Positions 6,562 through 13,440 of a DNA stretch of 20,307 bases are shown one piece after another. Made by a program: the position numbers and the translations under genes. Source of the DNA: UBA1731 sp964440985. GTDB taxonomy: Bacteria > Verrucomicrobiota > Kiritimatiellia > RFP12 > UBA1067. Below the pieces are notes generated by a model. That model was given only the letters and a program-made list of their open reading frames with translations. It ran no database searches and had not been told where the DNA came from. The first letter of the stretch is position 1. Every line of letters begins with the position of its first letter. Where the stretch lies: positions 1 to 20,307 of the forward strand of contig CAYTWE010000042.1 in assembly GCA_964440985.1 (NCBI GenBank). The letters are read 5' to 3'.

Positions 6562-7742
6562 ACGCCGTTGACGAAAATGCGGTGCAGCCGTATCGCGGAG
6601 CAGCGTCTGCCGTCGCGCATCGCCCCGGCAACGCGCAACCGTACCGTATGCGCACTCGCGTCGAGTTCATCGGCAAACATCTCCGTGTACGGATAATGGA
6701 GCTGGCCGTAGTCGGCTCGAAGCTTGAACGGCCGCCATTCGCCGCCGTCCACCGACACCTCCAGATTGCCGGCATCAGGTCCGGCGGTAAGCAATGCGCC
6801 TATGGCCGTACCGACGAATCTGACCTCCAGCACCGCGCCGGGAGTCTCACTCCACACCGCCTCGCCACGGCAAAAATAGTCGCGTTTGCTTCCAGGTATG
6901 GACTTCCAGTCCGGAGCAGACATGCGCCAACCTTCCCCGAATTTCATATCGGATGAAGGCACCTTCCGCCCACGCCAATAGGAAAACCCGTCCATCGGCG
7001 GCGGCAAGCGCTTGGCCTTCGACGGCTTCATCGGATCAAACACCTTTTCTGCGGCATCCATCACAACCTTCGCCCCGAAATCGCATCCTTCCGGTGACGG
7101 ATGGCAATCACGGTACTCCTTCCAGGACATTCCACCGGACTTTGCAGACGCCACAAGAGCTCGTCCGACATCCGCCACAGCCGCACCGTAATGCGCCGCC
7201 ACGTCAACGCCTGCCGCATATGCGATGGGAGTCCCGCCTGCCATCAGCCGGTCGTACTGTCCCTTGTTCACCATCAACCCCACGACAATCTCGCAGGCGG
7301 GATTGGCGATGCGGACACGCCGGACGATGCCCTCAAGTCCGCGAATGCAGCGTGTTCTGCCAAAATGTCCGTCCTGTTCATCGTTCACCGCCGCCTCGAC
7401 GATGAAGAGATCTGGAGTTCCGTGCGCAAGCACATCTTCATCTACGCGAAATGCACCGGTGTCCGAGCAGGTGGAAGAAAGTCCGGCGGCGATTTCCATG
7501 AAATCGACCTGCGGGTACCTTTCACGCAAAAGCTTCATCACACGCGGACGGAATCCGTGCATCTCCGTGATTGAACCGCCAAGAAACGCAACTGTCTTGC
7601 GGACGAGAGCCTTTTCGTTTCGCGGCACGTTAGCGGCGACGTTCGCCGTGCCTGATTTAGGGACAAAATACGTACCTGGACCGGTCTCGGCCAAAATCGA
7701 AAGTCCGTAAACTCCAGCGGCAATGCACATCATCTTTTTCAC
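6555..7742 (-). CDS. Secreted SGNH/GDSL-type hydrolase with C-terminal beta-rich domain
   Basis: The 395-residue product is probably an exported carbohydrate esterase (for example a deacetylase acting on glycans), though its substrate is unknown. The N-terminus KKMMCIAAGVYGLSILA looks like a signal peptide. An SGNH domain follows with GGSIT (residues 55-59, nucleophile Ser57), AAVND (117-121, block III) and DCHPSPEG (212-219, catalytic His). In that last block Asp and His are separated by one residue instead of the more usual two. From about residue 250 a beta-rich domain resembles the accessory domains of carbohydrate esterases. The start is taken as GTG at 7742, with AAGGA 8 nt upstream and the signal peptide directly behind; longer readings add an Arg/Cys-rich stretch unlike protein. 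It lies 35 nt downstream of dus. Confidence 0.75.
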   Translation of the reverse strand: MKKMMCIAAGVYGLSILAETGPGTYFVPKSGTANVAANVPRNEKALVRKTVAFLGGSITEMHGFRPRVMKLLRERYPQVDFMEIAAGLSSTCSDTGAFRVDEDVLAHGTPDLFIVEAAVNDEQDGHFGRTRCIRGLEGIVRRVRIANPACEIVVGLMVNKGQYDRLMAGGTPIAYAAGVDVAAHYGAAVADVGRALVASAKSGGMSWKEYRDCHPSPEGCDFGAKVVMDAAEKVFDPMKPSKAKRLPPPMDGFSYWRGRKVPSSDMKFGEGWRMSAPDWKSIPGSKRDYFCRGEAVWSETPGAVLEVRFVGTAIGALLTAGPDAGNLEVSVDGGEWRPFKLRADYGQLHYPYTEMFADELDASAHTVRLRVAGAMRDGRRCSAIRLHRIFVNGVQ

Positions 7743-7777
7743 GGGATAATTCCTTTCTGTCAAAACTGGCTTGCAGG

Positions 7778-8764
7778 TCATGCCCCTTTCGGGATCAATG
7801 TGTCGATTTCGTCCGCACGGCGAACGGTTGCGAGCGTCCGGCGGAATTCGGCAGCGCCAGGCATACCCGAAAAGTAGCGGAAGAGATGCGTACGCACCGC
7901 ACCGCAGACCCACGCGTCGAGCGACGGGAGCCTGTCCGACGGAAAATGCGCCGCAGTCTGCCGATAGAGCGCGACAAGCGCATCAACATGCCGCCGGAAC
8001 AGTGAGCCGGCGTCCGGCCGCGCACAATCCCCGCACTTAAGCGCGGAGAAGATGAACGGATCGGATAGAGCCGCCCTTCCGATCATTATCGAATTGACGC
8101 CGGTCTCCGCCATCGCGGCAAGCGTCTCTGCGTCCCTTACGCCGCCATTCCCGCCCACGGGAATGTGCGCCCTGCCGACAAGCTCCGCAAGCAGGTCAAG
8201 GTGGACATCTCCGCCATGGTTCTGCGACGTAAATCTCGCATGGAGCACAATCCCCTTCGCACCTGCGGACTCTGCGGCGTCAAGCAGCTCAAGCATCAGC
8301 ACCCTGTCCGGACGCGGCCCTGGCCGTGTCTTCAGCGTCACCGGCAGATCAGTTTCCGCGACCATCGCCGCAAGGAGTTCATGCACCAACTCCGGTCTGC
8401 GCACCAGAGCGGAGCCTGCGCCCTCCCTGACGATGCGCGGCACAGGACATCCGGCATTAAGGTTTATTTCACAGAAACGCCCGAGCGCGGACACCTCCCG
8501 CACAGAACTCGCCAGTTCATCCGGCTTAGCGCCGAACAGCTGGCAAGCCACGCGCCCTTCGCCTGGCAGCACCTCAAGCAAATGACGGGTTGGAGACGAG
8601 CCATGGGCAAGACCGGCAGCGGATACCATCTCCGTATACGCAAGATCCGCCCCACCCTCAGCCGCAACAAGCCGAAACGCTGCGTTCGTGAAACCCGCGA
8701 TCGGCGCCAGAGTGAGCAAAGGCATCCTGCATCGCTCAGACTTCATTTGCGCTTCTGCATCCAT
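7778..8764 (-). CDS. dus: tRNA-dihydrouridine synthase (Dus family)
   Basis: This FMN enzyme reduces specific uridines in tRNA to dihydrouridine. The 328-residue protein shows the TIM-barrel opening LTLAPIAGFTNAAFR (residues 18-31) and the active-site cysteine in NLNAGCPVP (Cys106). REGAGSAL, the lysine of TLKTRPG (Lys145), the histidine of VLHARFTSQNHGG (His175) and the FMN phosphate loops GGNGGV and IMIGRAAL follow. A helical C-terminal domain completes it. Start choice is uncertain: ATG at 8764 is used here, overlapping the miaA stop by 3 nt, but in-frame TTG at 8776 and ATGs at 8746 and 8725 are possible; the last begins MPLLTLAP, where family similarity starts. The family is certain; the target position (DusA, B or C type) is not. 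Confidence 0.88.
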   Translation of the reverse strand: MDAEAQMKSERCRMPLLTLAPIAGFTNAAFRLVAAEGGADLAYTEMVSAAGLAHGSSPTRHLLEVLPGEGRVACQLFGAKPDELASSVREVSALGRFCEINLNAGCPVPRIVREGAGSALVRRPELVHELLAAMVAETDLPVTLKTRPGPRPDRVLMLELLDAAESAGAKGIVLHARFTSQNHGGDVHLDLLAELVGRAHIPVGGNGGVRDAETLAAMAETGVNSIMIGRAALSDPFIFSALKCGDCARPDAGSLFRRHVDALVALYRQTAAHFPSDRLPSLDAWVCGAVRTHLFRYFSGMPGAAEFRRTLATVRRADEIDTLIPKGA

Positions 8765-8765
8765 A

Positions 8766-9452
8766 TCATGTCCCAAACGTCACTTTCCACGGGCCGTGTG
8801 TGCGCCAGCATTCACGCACTGCGTCAACTGTCGGCTCTACATAGATTGCCGTGGCCTGATGACGGAACCACGTGTCCTGCCGTTTCGCCAGCTGGCAGGT
8901 GCGGATGAATATCTTTTCCCGGTCGTCGCCTTCGCGATACCCTATCGCAAGCGAAGCCGTTCTCGACCACACCGGATACCTCTCCCTCAACCGCCGCTTC
9001 TCTTCGTCAAGCCCGGCGATGAACATTGCGTCGAGGCGTTCAGATATGCGTCTGCGAACAACGGCCCGGTCTATCTTCAGCACGGGATACCGCGGCGGCG
9101 GTTTTGTCCAGGCGCGGTCAAGTCCGCGCAGCAAAGCCGAGAAGTACAGCCCCGTGCCTCCGACGACGATTATCGGCATTGTTTCGGGGATGCCGGCGGC
9201 CCAGTCGGATGCGGCGCGGAGCCATGCGCCTGCGGAGAACTCATCGGCGGGCGTCACCACATCCACACCGCCCATGCGAAATTCCGCGACCTCCTCGGGC
9301 GGCGGTTTCGCCGTTCCGATGTCCATGCCCCTGTACACGAGCATCGAATCTGCCGAGAGGATCGCCGCGCCCATCTCTTGCGCCAGCGCGGCGGCGATGG
9401 AGGATTTTCCGGACGCCGTCGGCCCGGCGAGAAGATATGCGTTGCGCGTCAT
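8766..9452 (-). CDS. miaA: tRNA dimethylallyltransferase MiaA, short form lacking the flap insertion
   Basis: MiaA transfers a dimethylallyl group to N6 of A37 in tRNAs reading UNN codons. The 228-residue product keeps the P-loop GPTASGKS (10-17), DSMLVYRGMDIGTAKP (35-50), VGGTGLYFSALLRGL (97-111), AIGYRE (169-174) and AKRQDTWFRH (189-198). It is about 70 residues shorter than usual. The missing part is the helical insertion that normally follows GLYFxALLxGL, including the D-x-x-x-R and ND-x-x-R-I-x-R-ALE motifs, which forms the tRNA-contacting flap. Here residue 111 runs almost straight into RYPVLKIDR (121). The conserved Gln of DSMQVY is Leu, and the usual HHLID reads MGGVD. The start ATG is 1 nt after the mraY stop (TAG-C-ATG). 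The family is clear, but activity on tRNA is uncertain. Confidence 0.85.
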   Translation of the reverse strand: MTRNAYLLAGPTASGKSSIAAALAQEMGAAILSADSMLVYRGMDIGTAKPPPEEVAEFRMGGVDVVTPADEFSAGAWLRAASDWAAGIPETMPIIVVGGTGLYFSALLRGLDRAWTKPPPRYPVLKIDRAVVRRRISERLDAMFIAGLDEEKRRLRERYPVWSRTASLAIGYREGDDREKIFIRTCQLAKRQDTWFRHQATAIYVEPTVDAVRECWRTHGPWKVTFGT

Positions 9453-9453
9453 G

Positions 9454-10575
9454 CTACCGTATCTTGATGAAAAGCACGAACAGCAGCGGCGCGAGAAACG
9501 CCTGCATGATCGTGAAACGCATGAGAACCTGCGCATTTGACCACTTCAAGACGCGCTTGCAGTGGTCGTGAAGCGGAAAGCGCACGCCATGAAGCATCCT
9601 CACAAGGATGTTCTGCCGCTCCTGCAGCTCAGGCGGAAGTACGCTGGGCGGACGCACATCAAGCCCCAGCTTCCTGAACAGACGCAGCAGGACGAGCTTG
9701 CCAAGACCAGCGCCACCGTTCACAAGCACAATCGGAGCGAACGCAAACACAAGAAACGGATTCCCGGTCACAAGCACTCCGACGGCGACAAGCATTCCGA
9801 GAAAACGGCTTCCCGCATCGCCCATAAGCACCTTCGACGGCTCGGCGTTCCACCAGAGATATCCGCACAGGGCGCCTGCGACGGTCATGAGCAGAATCGC
9901 CCAACGCGCCGCAAGCGGGTTGCACGGAATCAGGAGATATTCCGCAACCGGTGCATAGCCGATCACAAGATAGAGCAGCGCAGCAAGACTCAGGAGCGAT
10001 ATCAATGTGAGCGTTCCGGCAAGGCCGTCAACGCCGTCCGAGCAGTTCGTGGCGTTCATCGTGAACCAGATGAGGAACGTCGCGCCTGGGACATACAGCC
10101 ACCACGGCACACTCCACACACCCTTCACGAACGGCAGCCACACCTCGCCGCCATGTCCGGAGTAGAGAAGCACGGCGGCAGAGAGCGAAACGACGAGATC
10201 GAAGAGCCCCTTCTTCAGCTGCCCCCACGGAACCGTCGCCGCATCATCCAAAAACCCGAACGCCATGGCGGCATACATGAAAAGCAGCACACCGAAGTCG
10301 CACCATGTAAGAGGCATGACTATCAGAACCACCGGCAACGCGACAAGCGTGACGATTACGCCCGCTCCGGTTGGTTTGCCCGCAGACTTCATTCCGTCCT
10401 TCCCCAAAATGGCCTTGCCGTGGTCATGCGGCATCAGATGCCAAAGCCTCGGCAGCATGTACCACGTCAGCAGGGACGCGAAAAACGTTCCAAACGCGAT
10501 GAGAAAAGTGTGCGAGCGCAGGAGACGGAAAGGTCCGAAGCAATCCTCCAGCGAATAGGAAAGCAGATGCAGCAT
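9454..10575 (-). CDS. mraY: MraY-like phospho-N-acetylmuramoyl-pentapeptide transferase
   Basis: MraY moves phospho-MurNAc-pentapeptide onto undecaprenyl phosphate to make lipid I in peptidoglycan synthesis. The 373-residue polytopic membrane protein has the family landmarks: KPTGAGVI (67-74), the Asp pair in GFLDD (110-111), NCSDGVDGLAG (177-187), GDAGSRFLG (252-260), and near the C-terminus PLHDH followed by KWSNAQVLMRF (344-354). That last region identifies MraY instead of WecA-type relatives, but the usual HHH triad reads HDH. The segment that normally resembles ALSVILQ is NGGAGLGKL, so the enzyme is divergent. The gene is outside any visible division/cell-wall cluster, between an aminotransferase (stop 5 nt upstream) and miaA. 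GAGAGG in the upstream gene's end serves as ribosome binding site. A role with another polyprenyl-linked sugar is possible. Confidence 0.8.
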   Translation of the reverse strand: MLHLLSYSLEDCFGPFRLLRSHTFLIAFGTFFASLLTWYMLPRLWHLMPHDHGKAILGKDGMKSAGKPTGAGVIVTLVALPVVLIVMPLTWCDFGVLLFMYAAMAFGFLDDAATVPWGQLKKGLFDLVVSLSAAVLLYSGHGGEVWLPFVKGVWSVPWWLYVPGATFLIWFTMNATNCSDGVDGLAGTLTLISLLSLAALLYLVIGYAPVAEYLLIPCNPLAARWAILLMTVAGALCGYLWWNAEPSKVLMGDAGSRFLGMLVAVGVLVTGNPFLVFAFAPIVLVNGGAGLGKLVLLRLFRKLGLDVRPPSVLPPELQERQNILVRMLHGVRFPLHDHCKRVLKWSNAQVLMRFTIMQAFLAPLLFVLFIKIR

Positions 10576-10580
10576 GACCG

Positions 10581-11798
10581 TCAGCCTCTCATTCTGGCAA
10601 CGGCGCGTCTGAATCCGTCTGCCGACCGCTCGATGATGCGTTCATCGACGGAGCAGGAGAGTCTGACGTGTCCGGGGCCTCCGAATCCGCGGCCAGGAAC
10701 GACAAGTATCCGCTCGGCCAGCAGTGCATCGGTGAACGCAAGGTCATCCCCGCCCGGCGCCTTCGGGAAGAAGTAGAACGCACCCCTCGGCATGGCAAAT
10801 TCCACACCCGCAGCGGAAAGCACGTCAGCCATCAGCTTGCGGCGACGGTCGTATATGCCGAGATCGACGGTCTCCGAAAGAAGCCGTGCGGCAAGCCGCT
10901 GTCCGATCACCGGGGCGTTCACGTAGCCAAGCGTACGATTCGTGAGCGTCACTGCGGCGGAAAGCGTCTCGACATCCGGCATCGCCGGATTGAGGCCGAT
11001 GTATCCCACACGCTCGCCGGCAAGCGAAAGCGTCTTCGAGAACGAACCGAGGACCACGCTCCATTTCGTCAGAGGCAGAACCGGTGCGACCTCCGCCCCG
11101 TCATACGCGAATGCGCGGTACGGCTCATCGGAGAGCAGGAACAGCGGACGGTCTGTTTCGCCTCGGCTCTCATTCACCTTGTCCACGACCTCTGCAAGCC
11201 GACGCATCGTCTCTATGGAATATATTGCCCCTGTCGGGTTGTTCGGGGAGTTTACGAGGATTGCTCGCGTCTTTGGCGTGACAGCAGCGGCGATGCCGTC
11301 AATGTCCGGAGAGAAGTCGCCGCTCTTCGACGGCACAGTCTTGAGGACACCGCCAAAATGCCCGCAATAGCTTGCGTACTCCACGAAATACGGTGCAGGA
11401 CACAGCACCTCGTCGCCAGGCTCTATCACGGCGCGGAAAAATGCGACGAGCGCACCTGCGGCACCCACCGTCATGACGACGTGGCCGGCGCTGCATTTGC
11501 CGTCTGCACCGTCAAGCCCCTGCTGGCGGTTGATGCACTCCGCCATCGCTTCGCGCACTGCCGGAATGCCGGCGTTCGGGCAATAGCCGAGACCAAGCGG
11601 CTTCACCGCGTCTGACGCAATCTCCTCCAATGCCTCCTTTGCTGCGGAAGGCGGCGGGACGTCCGGATTTCCGAGCGAGAAGTCGCACACGGCGTCCGCT
11701 CCATACCGGCTTTTCAGTTCAAGCCCCTTCTCGAACATCTTGCGGATCCACGACGAACCCGCCATTGACTTGCTTATCTCTTCAGTGATCAGTTTCAT
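10581..11798 (-). CDS. Class I/II pyridoxal-phosphate aminotransferase
   Basis: This 405-residue cytoplasmic enzyme transfers amino groups between an amino acid and a 2-oxo acid. It belongs to the aspartate-aminotransferase fold type I group. Visible landmarks are DFSLGNPDVPPP (39-50), GYCPNAGIPAVREA (71-84), NSPNNPTG (183-190), SDEPYR (223-228), the PLP-binding Lys255 in GSFSKTLSLAGERVGY, and HVRLS (377-381), whose Arg379 would bind the substrate carboxylate. Substrate cannot be fixed from sequence; aspartate or a related amino acid is likely. There is no Shine-Dalgarno before the ATG. A promoter-like TTTACA, 17 bp, CATAAA ends 4 nt before it, so a leaderless transcript is plausible. mraY follows after 5 nt and is likely co-transcribed. 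Confidence 0.88.
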   Translation of the reverse strand: MKLITEEISKSMAGSSWIRKMFEKGLELKSRYGADAVCDFSLGNPDVPPPSAAKEALEEIASDAVKPLGLGYCPNAGIPAVREAMAECINRQQGLDGADGKCSAGHVVMTVGAAGALVAFFRAVIEPGDEVLCPAPYFVEYASYCGHFGGVLKTVPSKSGDFSPDIDGIAAAVTPKTRAILVNSPNNPTGAIYSIETMRRLAEVVDKVNESRGETDRPLFLLSDEPYRAFAYDGAEVAPVLPLTKWSVVLGSFSKTLSLAGERVGYIGLNPAMPDVETLSAAVTLTNRTLGYVNAPVIGQRLAARLLSETVDLGIYDRRRKLMADVLSAAGVEFAMPRGAFYFFPKAPGGDDLAFTDALLAERILVVPGRGFGGPGHVRLSCSVDERIIERSADGFRRAVARMRG

Positions 11799-11802
11799 GA
11801 CA

Positions 11803-11831
11803 TTTATGATTGATGGTTGATGACGTGTAAA
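11803..11831 (-). promoter_or_regulatory. Putative leaderless-type promoter of the aminotransferase gene
   Basis: On the minus strand TTTACA (11831-11826) and CATAAA (11808-11803) are 17 bp apart. The -10 box ends 4 nt before the ATG at 11798, and no Shine-Dalgarno occurs between. The -35 matches consensus at 5 of 6 positions and the -10 at 4 of 6. This would split mraY, miaA and dus from the lipid-transport genes upstream. Confidence 0.4.
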
Positions 11832-11863
11832 ATGGCTGTGCCTGACTTGCGGCGACGAAACGC

Positions 11864-12643
11864 CTATCTCGTCTCGTCAAGAGGTTCTGCGTCACGGGAG
11901 CGCAGAAGAAGCGAAGGATTATCCCTGACCGTCTCCGCGAACTCCTTGAGCGACGAAGATGCACTCTCAAGGTTGTCCAGCACGGCGGAAATGCGTCCAC
12001 GCTCCGTTTCAAGGATTCCGCCGGCATCCTCGCAAAGTCCGGCGGCGCTCCCCGTGAACCGCACCACGTTGCTCCAGACAACCGCAAGATCCATCTGGTT
12101 CAACTGGCGCAGCACCTTGGATGCGCTGTCCGCCGCAGTCTCAAGCATGGATGGCGCAGGCGGAATGAACTGGTTGCGCGGCTTCCACGAGAGAGCGGCA
12201 TCTTCAATGTCTGCCTTCGGGAAATTCAGCTCTATGCGAGAAAGTCCTGTTATCCCTGAGGATGAAACGGTGGCGTGCAGACCGTTCTCAACCATCTTCG
12301 ACACAAAGCGCGACGGCGCGCCGTCTCCGCTGTCTATCCGAAACCGTTTGGGGTCGAGCGCAAGCAGCACGTATATGTTTCGGGCCTGCAGCGAAGAGGC
12401 GTTCTCGTATTCCGCGCCAATGAACGATATCGACTTCACAGCCCCCACACGCACGCCACGGAAGTTCACGGCGCTTCCCACATCAAGTCCGCTCACATCG
12501 TTCGAGAAGTACGTCTCCACAAGGTATTCGCTCTTCTCGCCGCCAAATCCGCCGAGATAGACGAGCGTCCCCGCAATGAGCAGCGTACCTGCGACGATGA
12601 ACAAGCCTATCTTCGAAAAACTCGCTTCGTTGCCTCCGGCCAT
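11864..12643 (-). CDS. mlaD: MlaD-like MCE-domain lipid transport protein
   Basis: This 259-residue periplasmic protein is anchored to the inner membrane and would carry phospholipids between the membranes as part of an Mla-type ABC system. It has one N-terminal membrane span at about residues 12-32. An MCE domain follows (about 38-142: YLVETYFSNDVSGLDVGSAVNFRGVRVGAV, ending GITGLSRIELNF), then the usual proline motif (PPAPS, 161-165), then a helical, Leu/Ser-rich tail to the C-terminus, likely coiled coil. The ATG at 12643 has an excellent AGAGGAGG upstream, lying in the last codons of the ATPase gene, whose stop is 1 nt away (TAG-T-ATG). The neighbouring ATPase supports the assignment; the MlaE permease is not in this window. 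Confidence 0.85.
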   Translation of the reverse strand: MAGGNEASFSKIGLFIVAGTLLIAGTLVYLGGFGGEKSEYLVETYFSNDVSGLDVGSAVNFRGVRVGAVKSISFIGAEYENASSLQARNIYVLLALDPKRFRIDSGDGAPSRFVSKMVENGLHATVSSSGITGLSRIELNFPKADIEDAALSWKPRNQFIPPAPSMLETAADSASKVLRQLNQMDLAVVWSNVVRFTGSAAGLCEDAGGILETERGRISAVLDNLESASSSLKEFAETVRDNPSLLLRSRDAEPLDETR

Positions 12644-12644
12644 A

Positions 12645-13433
12645 CTATGCCTCCTCTTTCGTTTCTGCGGCGGTGCGCTCTCGCACATCACCACGATCTC
12701 CACGCGAAAAGAAACTTCGCACGAATGCGTCCTCAGACCCGTCGCGCAGCTCCACCGGACTGCCGAGCGCAATCATGCCGTGACGCGCCTTGTCGAACAT
12801 TGCGCACCTGTCGGCGATCTTGAATATGCTCGGCAGTTCGTGCGTGACGACCACGAACGTGGTGCCGCGCTCCTCCCGGATCTGAAGAATAAGGTCGTCG
12901 AGCGCACTTGACGTTATAGGGTCAAGTCCGGCGCTCGGCTCGTCAAGAAAAAGTATCTCCGGATCGAGCGCCATGGCCCGCGCTATCGCGACGCGCTTTT
13001 TCATTCCGCCGGAGATTTCACCTGGCATCTTCTCAGCCGCATCGGCAAGCTCAACCTTCGACAGCAGCTCCATGGCCTTTTCCCTGCGCTCACGACGTCC
13101 AAGCTTCGTGAACTCCTCAAGAGGGAGCATCACGTTCTGCACGCACGTCATGTTCCCGAACAGCGCACCGCTCTGGTACATCACGCCTATCCGTCGGTGG
13201 ATGGAAGGAAGGTTGCGCCTGTCCATGTCCATCCCAAGCACACGCAGCGATCCGCCAAGCACGGGGTTAAGCCCTATCATGTGCCGCATCACCGTGGACT
13301 TGCCGCAGCCTGACCCTCCAAGAAGGACGAACACCTCGCCCGCATTCACGGAGAACGTGACGTCGGAAAGTATCTCCGCGCCGGGATATCCCGCGCTCAC
13401 ATGTTCAAGCTCTATGGCTGGATTTGACGACAT
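12645..13433 (-). CDS. mlaF: MlaF-like ABC transporter ATPase
   Basis: This 262-residue cytoplasmic ATPase would power an Mla-type phospholipid transporter with MlaD. It has Walker A GGSGCGKST (39-47), Q-loop Gln87 in GVMYQSGALF, signature EISGGMKKR (139-147), Walker B ILFLDEPSAGLDP (160-172) with catalytic Glu165, and switch His198. The MKKR after SGG and the GVMYQSGALF Q-loop are characteristic of MlaF/Mkl ATPases. The C-terminal tail is charged. The ATG is 7 nt after the stop of the GH78-like gene, where one would normally expect the mlaE permease gene. mlaD follows after 1 nt. Its Shine-Dalgarno is weak. Confidence 0.87.
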   Translation of the reverse strand: MSSNPAIELEHVSAGYPGAEILSDVTFSVNAGEVFVLLGGSGCGKSTVMRHMIGLNPVLGGSLRVLGMDMDRRNLPSIHRRIGVMYQSGALFGNMTCVQNVMLPLEEFTKLGRRERREKAMELLSKVELADAAEKMPGEISGGMKKRVAIARAMALDPEILFLDEPSAGLDPITSSALDDLILQIREERGTTFVVVTHELPSIFKIADRCAMFDKARHGMIALGSPVELRDGSEDAFVRSFFSRGDRGDVRERTAAETKEEA

Positions 13434-13440
13434 GGATTGC

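Noticed and set aside
6555..7913. Longer 452-residue version of the SGNH hydrolase
   Set aside because: The extra 57 residues precede a good ribosome binding site plus signal peptide, overlap the dus gene end, and are Arg/Cys-rich without protein-like character.
9562..10776. 404-codon plus-strand reading frame opposite mraY and the aminotransferase
   Set aside because: Its translation is rich in His, Arg and Lys with no domain and lies antisense to clear genes; a product of codon bias.
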